Assembly: GCA_002319075.1 (NCBI GenBank)
Contig: NVQB01000001.1
Span: forward strand, 1 to 64,000
Source: Sphingobacteriaceae bacterium
GTDB taxonomy: Bacteria > Bacteroidota > Bacteroidia > B-17B0 > Aurantibacillaceae
Reading direction: 5' to 3'
DNA: 64,000 nucleotides
This document shows positions 38,270-47,624 of the stretch, in pieces. Within the stretch, counting starts at the first letter, position 1, and each line of letters begins with the position of its first letter. Below the pieces are notes generated by a model that saw nothing but the letters and a program-made list of their open reading frames with translations, did no database searches and was not told where the DNA came from. The position numbers and the translations under genes were made by a program.

Positions 38270-38905
38270 TTAAAATTTGAGTTCTGGAGTAGTTTTGATA
38301 TCATTCATCTGGAAAACAAACTTGTTTGTTCCTATATCAAATAATTCATCGTTGTAGATAAAACACATCTGATCATTTACACCCTCTTCCTCCATGATTT
38401 CCTTAGAATTAAAAACGATAATAAAATTTCTACTTTTCTCTAGCGCATTCAGATTTTCCATTCGCGCCAGAACCGGCCGGAATATTTTTTCACCTATCTT
38501 AATAGTAATCCATTCCTGGGCCTGGAAAGACATTCTTTCCACCCTCTCCGCAAACTCACCATAGTTGTCGATGCCGACACGGGTTACATCGAAACTTTCG
38601 TTTTGGGAAGGGCCGATATTTAAAATAAAGGTGAGAGAGTTGTCGAAAGCTTTCATAACACTGTCCTTAGCGGCCTGAGTCAGAAACTTTTTTTTATCTA
38701 AAGAATTAAATGCCAGATAGTCTAAGGGTAGATATTTCACTTTTAGTTTGATACCAGCAACTGTTTTTTCTTTAACCAAACCATTCGCCGGGTTTTCAAG
38801 ATAGCTGTAGTAAAGCTTAGGATCTTTAATCACTGACTTGCAGGAAGACATACAAATACCCAGCAGTGAGCAGATAAAAAATTTTGTAACCCCGTGGAAT
38901 TTCAT
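38270..38905 (-). CDS. Lipoprotein of the RHS operon
   Basis: The preferred start is ATG at 38905 (MKFHGVTKFFICSLLGICMSSC). It gives a lipoprotein signal with the Cys in ICMSSC and leaves 7 bp after the upstream gene; the longer frame from 38950 would overlap that gene. The mature part is about 190 aa (SYLENPANGLVKEKTVAGIK, YLPLDYLAFNSLDKK). No named family is recognised. It lies between the Skp-like chaperone and the giant SpvB-like protein, so it may be a membrane-anchored assembly or export factor for the RHS proteins. This is inferred from context. Confidence 0.7.
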   Translation of the reverse strand: MKFHGVTKFFICSLLGICMSSCKSVIKDPKLYYSYLENPANGLVKEKTVAGIKLKVKYLPLDYLAFNSLDKKKFLTQAAKDSVMKAFDNSLTFILNIGPSQNESFDVTRVGIDNYGEFAERVERMSFQAQEWITIKIGEKIFRPVLARMENLNALEKSRNFIIVFNSKEIMEEEGVNDQMCFIYNDELFDIGTNKFVFQMNDIKTTPELKF

Positions 38906-38912
38906 TGTGTGA

Positions 38913-39458
38913 CTAATTAACACCATCATACTTAAGATTAGAAAATTCAAGAACTTTTTGAGTTACATCGAGCTGTGTCTTGCAGTAGCTCACACTCGGA
39001 GCCTGGCCATTACAAAATATAATATCAAACCCTTCTTTCTCAGCATACATTTTGATGTATTCATTCACTTGATTAATCACGCCTAATGTCATTTGCCGGT
39101 CCTCTTCCTTTGACTTCTCTTCCATTCGCTTGGCATATTCCAAATAAGAATATTTGAAATATTCGAATTTTTTCAGATCTCGTGCGAGCTTTCCTGCGTT
39201 CCTATTGATAGAATCCATTTTAATTTCATCGTAAAGCTCATTCAATCTTGTTTCCAGAGAGTCAGATTGCGACTGCCAGGACGTTAACTTGATCTGGTAC
39301 TTCTTACCCGCTTCCTTCATACCTTTAAATTCATAAACAAGCTTTTCCATTTGTACAACCCCAGTTTTTTTTGCTTCCGAATTAAAATTTTTAGCGACCA
39401 AAACGTATATTGACAACACAACACTTATCACCAGTGCGATAACTCCCGAATTTTTCAT
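38913..39458 (-). CDS. OmpH/Skp-like periplasmic chaperone
   Basis: A 181-aa protein. An N-terminal membrane anchor or signal (VIALVISVVLSIYVLVAKNF) is followed by VVQMEKLVYEFKGMKEAGKK, the OmpH/Skp family start. A long charged coiled-coil region (about 55-135) and a C-terminal strand region (EGFDIIFCNGQAPSVSYC) complete it. Skp-like proteins hold unfolded outer-membrane or secreted proteins in the periplasm. Its place inside an operon of giant exported RHS proteins suggests a dedicated chaperone rather than the housekeeping one. It is followed by the lipoprotein gene. Confidence 0.8.
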   Translation of the reverse strand: MKNSGVIALVISVVLSIYVLVAKNFNSEAKKTGVVQMEKLVYEFKGMKEAGKKYQIKLTSWQSQSDSLETRLNELYDEIKMDSINRNAGKLARDLKKFEYFKYSYLEYAKRMEEKSKEEDRQMTLGVINQVNEYIKMYAEKEGFDIIFCNGQAPSVSYCKTQLDVTQKVLEFSNLKYDGVN

Positions 39459-39533
39459 ATCTAATTATTTTATATTTTAATTTTGTATAAGATTTATCTT
39501 AAGTTTCTTTTTCCTATAACCAGTTTTCCCTCA

Positions 39534-42500
39534 TCATTTAACTATAAATTGTCCCTTAATAATCTCATTGAGAGGAGGCGAAGAGGATGCAGTAACCAAA
39601 AGTTCGAAGCGATATACGCCAGGAACAAGTGGCGAGCTTGGAATTATAGTGTTTGTACCAGCCGCCAGATTAGAATTGGTTACCGGCACCAAGTAGGATG
39701 CCGCATCGTAAATCTTGAATTGCCCATAAGTAATCGTTGCCGGGGTTGTTGCCGTAGGAAGTTTAACCTCTATACGTTCGGCCGGTGTAATGGTTGAGCT
39801 CAAAACGTAATCAGCATTGGTGGTTGTGCTAATTGTAACAGAGTTGACACAGCTTTTTAATAATTCACGAGGCGAAGACTTAAGTATAAGTCCTGTATTG
39901 ACTTGGTCGATCGTGTAAACTTCTTCTGAGAGTTGGCCAAGAAAACCTGAACTCAAAGAACCTGTTAAGACCCCGTATTCAAGTGTTGCAGGACTGATAT
40001 TTCCATTTTGATCAATTACAAATTTTATTTTGCCCGGAAAAGCACATGTATTTGGAGGTGTGATGTTCATCACATAAGTACCTGCAACCGGCGTCGGTGC
40101 AAAAACAGTGTTGCCTCCACCCCCATTATTACCACTATTGGAACCTGTTCCAAAGGAAGTTCCCAAGCCACCTCCGGTGTGTGTTCCGCCGCCAGTATTG
40201 GTTGCGGTAACAGTAATCATACTTCCCGGAGTTATACCTGAGCCGCCGGCAAATGCGTTTGTATTGATGTAAAAACCACCTTTTGCTAAAGAAAAAGGAC
40301 TGTGTTGAAAATTTAGAGTACCACTTGTCTGCGCATAGACAAGACCAGCTGTACCAGGGTCGCTGGAAATTACTGTAGATGCAGATGATCCTGGAGTTGT
40401 GCCCCACCAATCATAAGACGCGTTTGGATTCTTTTCCCATTCAGAAATACTTTGATAGTATCCATCTGCAGTAGCATAGTAGCTTTTCAAAGCTAAATCG
40501 GATATTACGGGAGTAAGATCTGTGTGCTTTATTTTATGATAAAAACTATGATTAATTTGAATTACACTGGGTGACTGAGAGTTTATATTATTTGTAACGG
40601 TCGTATTTGTATTCACGAATACAGGATCCGTTGAAGATGACTGCGTCACATTCATAAAATTGGCACTGATCTCATCGTTCTGAGTTGGTGAGTTGATTGA
40701 AATTACCAGTGGTCGGTATCTCAACGAACTTGTCGCCGTTGCAGAGGCACCCAGAGGAAACAGATAGCTCATGTAGGGTAGTTTGAAATATGCAGTAGCC
40801 ATTTTCCTTGAGAAGTATCCAGAAAGATCTGTAGTAGCGTAGCCACCGGTACGGGTAATTGCAGCAGTGGCTTCTTTCATTGAGAAAAGGTAATTTTGAA
40901 TCCCCAATATGTTGCTCGACAAATTCAAATACCCTACATCCACTTCATCTATCCAAATAGATTTTGTGCCATTACCATCGAGCGAGAGATTATTGAAATA
41001 AGTCTTACTATTTCCTTTAATTTTTTGATCACCGCCAAAGAAGGAAGTTACTCCAAGAAGAGGACCGAAATATGGCGAGAGATCGAGGGGTAAGGGTCCG
41101 AAAGGTAAAGAAGCATAATACAAAGAGTTTTTACCATTATGAATCCAATTTAAAAGAACCCTTATAGTACCTGAGCGACTTTCGAAGAATCCACCTTGAA
41201 CACCATAAACATAACCTACTTCATTAATCAGATTACAATATACATTGAGGTATGTAGTCGCATCATTTACCCAAACTGCAGCTCCATAATTACTCAAACA
41301 ACAACCAATAATTTCTTCGGGACAATCTGTTCTAACGGTTACGGTAACTGTTCTTACATATGTGCAATTTTGATAGTTGAGTGAAAGCGTATAAACCGTG
41401 GTAACAGTTGGAGTTACCATCATTGACATCGTATTTACATTGCCGGGTTGCCAAGTACAAGTAACTCCTGCTGTGATAGGATTAAATTGCACCTCGACAG
41501 GAAATAAGCAGAGATACCATCCAAATTTACCGCCCAATTTAACCACCGAGTCACCAGGACAAATAGCCATCCCAGGTTCATTAATAGTTAAATCAATCAT
41601 GGGTGAAGTACACAGAATACCGGGAGTTGTTGTGAAGCATTTGGCTGTAAACAGAACATTAGAACCTATTGAGGAGGGATTCTGGATAAGATCAAAACCG
41701 TAGTTATTGAGAGAAGTAGAGCAATTAAGGGATAAATCAAAAACTTGTACAAAACCTGTAACAGCTGTGGAATTTTGAGAGTAAGCCTGAATAATTATTC
41801 TCCCATAGTCATTATTGAGAATTTCAGCACTGGTAAGAGATGGTCCGTTAATTGATCCAGCGGCAATATTGTAATAGTTAGTGGTACTAAGCGTGCTTTT
41901 TTTACCCAAGTTTAAGGTTCCCCCATTGTTAGAGAAAGTCGTAGCGACTGAAAGAAAGCCGACGTTATTGGATGTACCACTCGTGTTCACAAAATTAGTG
42001 GAATAAGCCATATAATTATTCTGAATTGTGCCACCAGTATTTTGAATTTTACCTGACACATTAATATTTCGGTCATTCACGAATGAACCGCCGCTAATCA
42101 ACATATCTCCGGTGACTAACATTCCATTAGCATTTGTAACAGTTGAAGAGGGCGCTGAAAGAGAAACATTTCCCCCCACGATAAAAGTGTTGTTGTTTGG
42201 TCCAGTATAACCGTTCGTTACAACAGCTGTTCCAGACGTGAGCGAACAATCAAAGTTACCTCCTACGTTTAAAGCTCCCATATTGCTTATATTGACATTA
42301 GCAGAACCACCGCCACTGCCGGAAATATTAAGTGCGGCAGTGGTTGTTATAACACCATCATTTCTAACAGTCTTATTGCCACCCGCCGACAAATTGAAAT
42401 CACCCCCCACCTCAATCCTTCCTCTTGAAGTATTTGTAAGTCGAAGGACTGCATTGTCGACAATAAAATTTGTCGCTGTTTTGAAAATACTCACATTCAT

Positions 42501-43010
42501 ATTTGCCGGCGCGCCAGAATATGTATTTCCATTGCTGATAACTATTTTTTTGGAACCGATAATCAAGCCGTTAGAAAATGTTACTCTTGAATCATTGTAT
42601 AAATTAAAAAAGATACTGTCTATCAAATTCATCTGAACCGTAGTCCATGTGCACGTTAATTGAGAGGTGGGATAACAATTAATAGCAACGTTACCAGAAA
42701 AAGACACGAGGTTTTCAGGACCACGTATTATCCCAAAATTATGGATAGTGCCATAACCAGTTGTCAATTTTAGATTATTTATGGTTCCACTATTACAAAG
42801 AGTTCCACCATTTAAGAAAAAAATACCTGAGCAAGTTACCCCTGCATTAACGCAAACTGTTTGTCCCGAATTGATTGTGACATTAGCCGCTGTATTAGAT
42901 GCATAAGTAATTGTGCAGCCTGAACACTGGCCGTGAGCAATTTGTGCAACACTAAAAAATAAAAAAACGATCAGGTAAAGCCGAACTTCAAGAAGAATAG
43001 TTTTATTCAT
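39534..43010 (-). CDS. Large repeat-rich secreted surface protein with probable T9SS tail
   Basis: An 1158-aa protein with a signal peptide (LIVFLFFSVAQIAHGQ). Residues about 30-420 form short repeats around (V/I)GG(N/D)xxLSxxGG and TVTNANGMLVTGDMLISGG, as in a right-handed beta-helix. An Ig-like segment with VCPGDS-type text (GMAICPGDSVVKLGG) and a Gly/Asn-rich linker (GGGTHTGGGLGTSFGTGSN) follow. The C-terminal 70 residues (FKIYDAASYLVPVTNSNL, PGVYRFELL, KGQFIVK) resemble a T9SS sorting domain. It is the first gene of the RHS operon; a 16-bp box lies about 195 bp upstream. It is probably an adhesin or surface scaffold for this locus. The ligand is unknown. Confidence 0.75.
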   Translation of the reverse strand: MNKTILLEVRLYLIVFLFFSVAQIAHGQCSGCTITYASNTAANVTINSGQTVCVNAGVTCSGIFFLNGGTLCNSGTINNLKLTTGYGTIHNFGIIRGPENLVSFSGNVAINCYPTSQLTCTWTTVQMNLIDSIFFNLYNDSRVTFSNGLIIGSKKIVISNGNTYSGAPANMNVSIFKTATNFIVDNAVLRLTNTSRGRIEVGGDFNLSAGGNKTVRNDGVITTTAALNISGSGGGSANVNISNMGALNVGGNFDCSLTSGTAVVTNGYTGPNNNTFIVGGNVSLSAPSSTVTNANGMLVTGDMLISGGSFVNDRNINVSGKIQNTGGTIQNNYMAYSTNFVNTSGTSNNVGFLSVATTFSNNGGTLNLGKKSTLSTTNYYNIAAGSINGPSLTSAEILNNDYGRIIIQAYSQNSTAVTGFVQVFDLSLNCSTSLNNYGFDLIQNPSSIGSNVLFTAKCFTTTPGILCTSPMIDLTINEPGMAICPGDSVVKLGGKFGWYLCLFPVEVQFNPITAGVTCTWQPGNVNTMSMMVTPTVTTVYTLSLNYQNCTYVRTVTVTVRTDCPEEIIGCCLSNYGAAVWVNDATTYLNVYCNLINEVGYVYGVQGGFFESRSGTIRVLLNWIHNGKNSLYYASLPFGPLPLDLSPYFGPLLGVTSFFGGDQKIKGNSKTYFNNLSLDGNGTKSIWIDEVDVGYLNLSSNILGIQNYLFSMKEATAAITRTGGYATTDLSGYFSRKMATAYFKLPYMSYLFPLGASATATSSLRYRPLVISINSPTQNDEISANFMNVTQSSSTDPVFVNTNTTVTNNINSQSPSVIQINHSFYHKIKHTDLTPVISDLALKSYYATADGYYQSISEWEKNPNASYDWWGTTPGSSASTVISSDPGTAGLVYAQTSGTLNFQHSPFSLAKGGFYINTNAFAGGSGITPGSMITVTATNTGGGTHTGGGLGTSFGTGSNSGNNGGGGNTVFAPTPVAGTYVMNITPPNTCAFPGKIKFVIDQNGNISPATLEYGVLTGSLSSGFLGQLSEEVYTIDQVNTGLILKSSPRELLKSCVNSVTISTTTNADYVLSSTITPAERIEVKLPTATTPATITYGQFKIYDAASYLVPVTNSNLAAGTNTIIPSSPLVPGVYRFELLVTASSSPPLNEIIKGQFIVK

Positions 43011-43203
43011 TTTTCTAAAAATTTAATGATGAAGGATTTGGTGTGGGTCAAAATTCTTTACAATTTTAAGTGAAAGAGTTAAAACTTTTAAGAGCCCAGC
43101 GGTCGGCAAAAACTATTGAAATAAATTTTAATTCATAAGTCACTGCAATTCAACTGGGTAATAAAAAGGAATTAAAAAAAACTATGCTTTGACTGAAAAT
43201 TTT

Positions 43204-43219
43204 CTGTGTATTTACCCAG
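43204..43219. promoter_or_regulatory. 16-bp box (CTGTGT-ATTT-ACCCAG) before the RHS operon
   Basis: Exact match to CTRKGT-N4-ACCYAG in the 370-bp gap 43011-43380. The gap lies between the prepilin peptidase stop and the start of the first RHS-operon gene, about 195 bp upstream of that start. An isolated half-site (CTGGGT) is at 43154-43159. No gene is seen in the gap. Confidence 0.6.
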
Positions 43220-43380
43220 CTGCCTACGCTATGGATTTACACCAAACATAAGTGAATTGGCAAACCCTATTGAAATAAAACTCAAACGCTGAAATAAAAA
43301 ATTTGAGAATCTACTCAAGAACTATAACACATGAAAAGAAATCAATATCCATTGAAGATTTGCTGTCTACTCCCAGCGAC

Positions 43381-43872
43381 TTAGAATTCGAATACTTGCC
43401 AAGATGATTTTATGGCGGCCCCATACACAACTAGATACAACAAATAGTTTATAACTAACACAGCTGCAAAGGGAATAGGCCTTGAAGACCTTAATATAAA
43501 GAGGTGCAACAAAAGAGCCATTAAGAAACTAACCGTAAAAAAAACAACAACCAAGACCGAATCAATACATGCGCCGATTATGAAAACAAGTAGTATATCT
43601 GCCCATCCTATTTTTTCATCTATAATCGTTTGAATTTTTTTTGTCTTCAAGAAATAATAGACATGCAAAGCTCCATAAAGAAATAAAAAGTAAATAATGC
43701 AGAACAAACTATTGTTTAAGAGCTCCTTCAGCGAGAAGACCATTAAATATTGTGTCGTATTAATGAGACAAAAAGAAACAATAAGCCAAAGACTTATGAG
43801 ACGGTCTTTAAAGTCCTGATAAGCAATACATCCTGCGAGTATTGCTAAAGCAAACCAAAAAACATGCAGCAT
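43381..43872 (-). CDS. A24-type prepilin peptidase (short form)
   Basis: Inner-membrane aspartic peptidase expected to cleave prepilin signals of the pseudopilins encoded just upstream. It has 163 aa and about five to six hydrophobic segments. The first catalytic Asp lies in AYQDFKDRLIS, and the second in KIGWADILLV, which takes the place of the usual GxGD motif. The N-terminal N-methyltransferase domain of classical PilD/GspO is absent, as in short archaeal or TadV/CpaA-type enzymes. It is the last gene of the pseudopilin operon, 15 bp after the GspG-like gene. Confidence 0.82.
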   Translation of the reverse strand: MLHVFWFALAILAGCIAYQDFKDRLISLWLIVSFCLINTTQYLMVFSLKELLNNSLFCIIYFLFLYGALHVYYFLKTKKIQTIIDEKIGWADILLVFIIGACIDSVLVVVFFTVSFLMALLLHLFILRSSRPIPFAAVLVINYLLYLVVYGAAIKSSWQVFEF

Positions 43873-43886
43873 TGAATAAATTCCGG

Positions 43887-44315
43887 CTAGTCTTTAATAA
43901 GCTCCTTCATATCCTCATCCTGGTTGATCTGCCAGATGTTCAATTGACCATCCTGGTCAAAATCTGTTACCGATAATGCCTTTGCAACAAAAGAGCGATT
44001 CGTGGCCTCTACTATTTCAATCTTGTAATTTGCTTTTCCATCTTCGGTGACAAGTTTCGATTGTTCAAAGCCCAGATCTTCAAGATTCGTGGAATATTTA
44101 GAGTTGACATAAAAATAATTCTTCTCGAGATTTAAAATATGTCTCAATTGCATTTGAGCTTCCAGGGATTTTGTACGCGTTATTAATGGAATCAGCTTCG
44201 GAACGGCCATACTCATAAGTAATCCAATGATGGCAACAACAATCAGAATTTCTGTCATTGTCATGCCCTTGAGTTTCTTGTTAAGACTTTTGTTTATTGA
44301 TTTGGACTTCTTCAT
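43887..44315 (-). CDS. Major pseudopilin (GspG-like)
   Basis: A 142-aa prepilin-like protein. The class III signal is KLKG-MTMTEILIVVAIIGLL, with cleavage after Gly and Glu at mature position 5, followed by the long hydrophobic helix. The C-terminal region (NYFYVNSKYSTNLEDLGF, TDFDQDGQLNIWQINQ) resembles GspG/type IV pilin-like folds, including an Asp-rich loop (DFDQDGQ) in the place of the GspG calcium site. It would be the main subunit of the pseudopilus. The gene lies 11 bp after the GspF-like gene. Confidence 0.9.
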   Translation of the reverse strand: MKKSKSINKSLNKKLKGMTMTEILIVVAIIGLLMSMAVPKLIPLITRTKSLEAQMQLRHILNLEKNYFYVNSKYSTNLEDLGFEQSKLVTEDGKANYKIEIVEATNRSFVAKALSVTDFDQDGQLNIWQINQDEDMKELIKD

Positions 44316-44326
44316 GTGGTAAAAAA

Positions 44327-45484
44327 TTAAAATTTTGCATTACTCATTTCGAACATTGGCAGATACATGGCCGCGAGAATAAATCCCACAAACAGACCAA
44401 GCACAATAAGGAAAAGAGGTTCTATTAATTTCGCTACAACAGCCTGTTGATGCTCTATCTCATCAGAATATTGTTTGTAAAGCTTGTCAAAGATAATTTC
44501 AGGAGCATTTACTTCTTCACTTAATTTAATAAGTGCCACCAATTTCTTAGGGAAGATAGTATGCTTTGCCAGACTTTCATTCAATAATTTACCTTCAGCA
44601 ATAACCTCATGTTTCACTACTGCTAATGCTTTTTCCATGGGATAATAGTCGATCATGTTTTTTACCAGATCCAGGGCTTCGTGAATCATTACCTTTGCAC
44701 CGGACAAAAGTTTCATACTCTGACAAAACCGGGCAAGGTAAACTTTGCGAATAAGCACATTTATAACAGGGATTTTCAGGAATAAGGCAGAAGTGAATCT
44801 ACGATAGCCGTCCTTTTTACTTTGCGTCTTATGCAGCACCACGAACATGATCGCTATTAAAATGATAGCTGAGAAAATGGTTCCGCTCTGATTACTAAGA
44901 TCGATAAGGAATTGCGTGATCTGCGGCAATTCACCTCCTGTCTGTTTAAAAATATCTGCAAACACCGGTACCACGAATGACAACATAAAATAGACAATAA
45001 GAATTGCCATACTAATTACCACGATAGGATAAGTAAGCACCCCAATAATCTGGCGTTTAAGCTTTACGGCTGCCAAATAGTAAGCGCCCAGCTCGGTAAG
45101 AACATCCGCCAACTTGCCTGTTTCCTCCCCAATCTTGATGCTTTGCGCTTCATAACGCGTAAAAATTTTGGGATATTTCGCAATGGCTTCGTAGATCATC
45201 AAACCGCTTATAATATCATTTTTAATTTGTTCGAGTAAGGCTTTGTGTTTTTTATTCGGGACATCCTCTTCAATAATTTCGAAGGCCGTTTTTACATCTA
45301 CTCCCGTAGATAATAGCAAACCAAGCTCAGAATAAAATCCTTCCTTTTCTTTCGCCCCAAATTTTTTTTCGAAAAAGCTTATTTCTTTATTTAAAATTCC
45401 GGAAAGGCTCTGCCCTACCCGAGCCTCAGGTGCAGTTTTTGAAGATTCCTTCTGCGCATATTTTGTAAGATCTATAGTTGCCAT
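44327..45484 (-). CDS. GspF/PilC-type inner-membrane platform protein
   Basis: A 385-aa polytopic protein that anchors pseudopilus assembly and contacts the GspE ATPase. Two T2SSF repeats are visible: the first around FYSELGLLLSTGVDVKTAFE and GLMIYEAIAKYPKIFTRYEA, the second around ARFCQSMKLLSGAKVMIHEA and ESLAKHTIFPKKLVALIKLS. Three transmembrane segments are present (IIGVLTYPIVVISMAILIVY, FSAIILIAIMFVVL, IEPLFLIVLGLFVGFILAAM). The start overlaps the preceding pseudopilin by 13 bp. Length and layout are normal for the family. Confidence 0.93.
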   Translation of the reverse strand: MATIDLTKYAQKESSKTAPEARVGQSLSGILNKEISFFEKKFGAKEKEGFYSELGLLLSTGVDVKTAFEIIEEDVPNKKHKALLEQIKNDIISGLMIYEAIAKYPKIFTRYEAQSIKIGEETGKLADVLTELGAYYLAAVKLKRQIIGVLTYPIVVISMAILIVYFMLSFVVPVFADIFKQTGGELPQITQFLIDLSNQSGTIFSAIILIAIMFVVLHKTQSKKDGYRRFTSALFLKIPVINVLIRKVYLARFCQSMKLLSGAKVMIHEALDLVKNMIDYYPMEKALAVVKHEVIAEGKLLNESLAKHTIFPKKLVALIKLSEEVNAPEIIFDKLYKQYSDEIEHQQAVVAKLIEPLFLIVLGLFVGFILAAMYLPMFEMSNAKF

Positions 45485-45999
45485 CCACCCGAATTTTCTA
45501 ATGCTAGTTTAAAACTTGCTGAATGTTCCTTATTAAAAGAAAAGAAAAATTTTTGCTTACTAAACTCTGTCTCAAATTCTAATTTGCTGAGTAATTTATT
45601 TGTCCAGGCAGGATTTTTCATCAGTTCATACTCCTTAGAAATTTTCTTAGCAGCGATGTGAAAGGTATCACAGGCCCCTTCTTTTTTCAGGAGTATAACC
45701 TCTTCGTTTAATTGCAGTACAATCAGCGAAGAGTCGCGCCTGATCTCAAAAGTACTTTCCTTTTGCTCAATGACACTTATTGATTTTATAGACTCCATGT
45801 CCATCCTGCTTTTAAAAACAGTAAATTCATTTAAGAATCTATTTTGCTTTTTGTAATCGGAAAATATTTTTTGGATGTAGTTCAGCGTTCCATACGAAAA
45901 TATAATGGACAGAGACGTAAGCACTAAAACAATTAAAAGTTCAGTGATAGTAAAGCCTTTGAGCTTTTTATGAGTCCTATTTTTTGGAGCTACTTTCAC
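45472..45999 (-). CDS. Minor pseudopilin (GspH/GspJ-like)
   Basis: A 175-aa prepilin-like protein. The class III signal is KLKG-FTITELLIVLVLTSLS, with Gly before the cleavage site, Phe at position 1 and Glu at position 5, then a hydrophobic helix and a strand-rich globular domain. The start overlaps the GspI-like gene by 4 bp (ATGA), and the 3' end overlaps gspF by 13 bp, so translation is tightly coupled. GspJ or GspH cannot be separated from sequence alone; position between I-like and F favours J. Confidence 0.82.
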   Translation of the reverse strand: MKVAPKNRTHKKLKGFTITELLIVLVLTSLSIIFSYGTLNYIQKIFSDYKKQNRFLNEFTVFKSRMDMESIKSISVIEQKESTFEIRRDSSLIVLQLNEEVILLKKEGACDTFHIAAKKISKEYELMKNPAWTNKLLSKLEFETEFSKQKFFFSFNKEHSASFKLALENSGGWQL

Positions 46000-46349
46000 T
46001 TTTGTTTAATTACATTTTCTAATTCCATAATTTTTTTTTTGGTTCCATCATAAACAATGATTCTGACAAGTGAGCAGTCAGGAAACATTTCCGAAGTCGT
46101 AATTGTTTTTTTTACTGTAAACTCTTCGGCTGAAAAACTCTCATCGGTAAAACTTTGTTTGATCTGAGTTTCCTTCATATAAAAGTTTGCTAACTCTACT
46201 GCTTTCACCTTAAAAAAAGGAAGACTACTTTTTTGAATGTTTAAATAAATAATGATGGCCAGGCTTGCGCAGAAGCTTGTGATAGCAAGTGCTATCAATA
46301 CTTCTACAATACTGCTACCTTTTACTTTATGAGCCAGACTTACTTTCAT
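45996..46349 (-). CDS. Minor pseudopilin (GspI-like)
   Basis: A 117-aa prepilin-like protein with the signal KVKG-SSIVEVLIALAITSFC (Glu5 present), the IVEVLIALAI text being typical of GspI/PilV. A short globular part follows (SLPFFKVKAVELANFYMKET). It is coupled by a 4-bp overlap to the next pseudopilin and lies 1 bp after the GspK-like gene. It belongs to the pseudopilus tip complex. Confidence 0.82.
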   Translation of the reverse strand: MKVSLAHKVKGSSIVEVLIALAITSFCASLAIIIYLNIQKSSLPFFKVKAVELANFYMKETQIKQSFTDESFSAEEFTVKKTITTSEMFPDCSLVRIIVYDGTKKKIMELENVIKQK

Positions 46350-46350
46350 C

Positions 46351-47619
46351 TCAATTTAAATATTCAGAACACAAGATTTTTGAGTTCGTATTAAATACAA
46401 GCGGAATAGCCAATAGGTCAGCATATTTTTTTGGGTTCATTTCGCAGCTCAGTAAATGATTTTCGTAAACTGCCGACGGCGTTTTAAGAAGAAGCTTATT
46501 GGCAATAACCGTAGCATTAATTTTACCCTCGAGGTGCACAAAATCTGAACAGTACACAAAGCCATTCACTTCTCCGGCAGAATGAAATTTGATAAACACT
46601 TTTGATGCTTTCTCCGACTGCTGCGACACTGCGACTATTCCACCGAAAAAAAAGCAGTCCTTATTAAATTCAATGTAGTTAAAGCCGGTGGTTTCCGTTT
46701 CCGGAAGCAAAACAAATGAGGAGGGATACTCAAAGGTGCAGGCTTCTTCCATACTAATGCTATCACTCGCAAGGACGTGGACTTTGCCTTTAAATCCTTT
46801 TTTAAACCTTACCTTATTACAGACGATCAGAATATTTTCGAAATGATTGCTACTATCCACCTCAATGTCTTTACAAACTAATTTGATATTATCCGACAAA
46901 CGCAAATTCCTTAAATGTGTACTTGCATTTTCCCATACAAGTGTTTTCTGACGAAATGATTGCTTGTAAGTATCGGGTAACATTCCTACTGAACTGTCCA
47001 GGCGAAGATCAAGATGGGTCATTTGGTTTTGAAGCCCTTTTAAAAACTCCGCGCTCACCTGCGGAATCATGTAGGGAGATTTTTTAGTAAATGCTGCATT
47101 TTGTGGGCTACTCACATAACTCTGACCCTCAATGTATGCAGGCTTCGTTCCAGCAGCGGGCAAATAACAATTGGCTTTAAAACTAATGTTGCCACTCATC
47201 CCCACAGGCCGGCTATTATCAGAAATCATTAAAGCTGTATCTGCAGACATATAAGTGCCATACAAGCCTGACTGATGGAGAGAATGATGTCTGTTTTTAG
47301 TTTCAACAGATATAAGACTATAAGCTCCCCAATTTATTTTTCTTACACGGAGAGAATCTTCATTCACCTGGTTCTTCATCCAGCTTCCATTGTTTTCTGC
47401 AGTAAAAAATGCTGACTGCGCTATTTGCAAACCACTTTTCAGATTTAAGTAGAGCTGTGCGGATTGCGAATAAACTGTGATCGTTCTTTGATTGTAATTA
47501 GCGATCATTATAAAAAAAGTAAGTGTAATACCAATGATAACACTTACCATTATGGCAACATACAAAGCGCCGCCTTTTAGTTTTTTCTTTACCAGTGTAT
47601 CATAAATCTTTTTGGACAT
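46351..47619 (-). CDS. GspK/PilX-like large minor pseudopilin without Glu5
   Basis: A 422-aa protein with a prepilin-type N-terminus KLKG-GALYVAIMVSVIIG and a long hydrophobic helix. The residue at mature position 5 is Val, not Glu, as is usual for GspK tip pseudopilins. The large C-terminal domain (about 380 aa, for example GFVYCSDFVHLEGKINATVI, KGKVHVLASDSISMEE) reads like a beta-helical, polymer-forming-cytoskeletal-like region. It is the first pseudopilin gene of the operon, 5 bp after the MORN protein. It probably caps the pseudopilus. Confidence 0.75.
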   Translation of the reverse strand: MSKKIYDTLVKKKLKGGALYVAIMVSVIIGITLTFFIMIANYNQRTITVYSQSAQLYLNLKSGLQIAQSAFFTAENNGSWMKNQVNEDSLRVRKINWGAYSLISVETKNRHHSLHQSGLYGTYMSADTALMISDNSRPVGMSGNISFKANCYLPAAGTKPAYIEGQSYVSSPQNAAFTKKSPYMIPQVSAEFLKGLQNQMTHLDLRLDSSVGMLPDTYKQSFRQKTLVWENASTHLRNLRLSDNIKLVCKDIEVDSSNHFENILIVCNKVRFKKGFKGKVHVLASDSISMEEACTFEYPSSFVLLPETETTGFNYIEFNKDCFFFGGIVAVSQQSEKASKVFIKFHSAGEVNGFVYCSDFVHLEGKINATVIANKLLLKTPSAVYENHLLSCEMNPKKYADLLAIPLVFNTNSKILCSEYLN

Positions 47620-47624
47620 GCACT

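Noticed and set aside
43321-43380. CTGTCTACTCCCAG near 43370 as a further operator box
   Set aside because: The half-sites are not separated by four bases and the left arm does not match, so it does not fit the 6-4-6 geometry.
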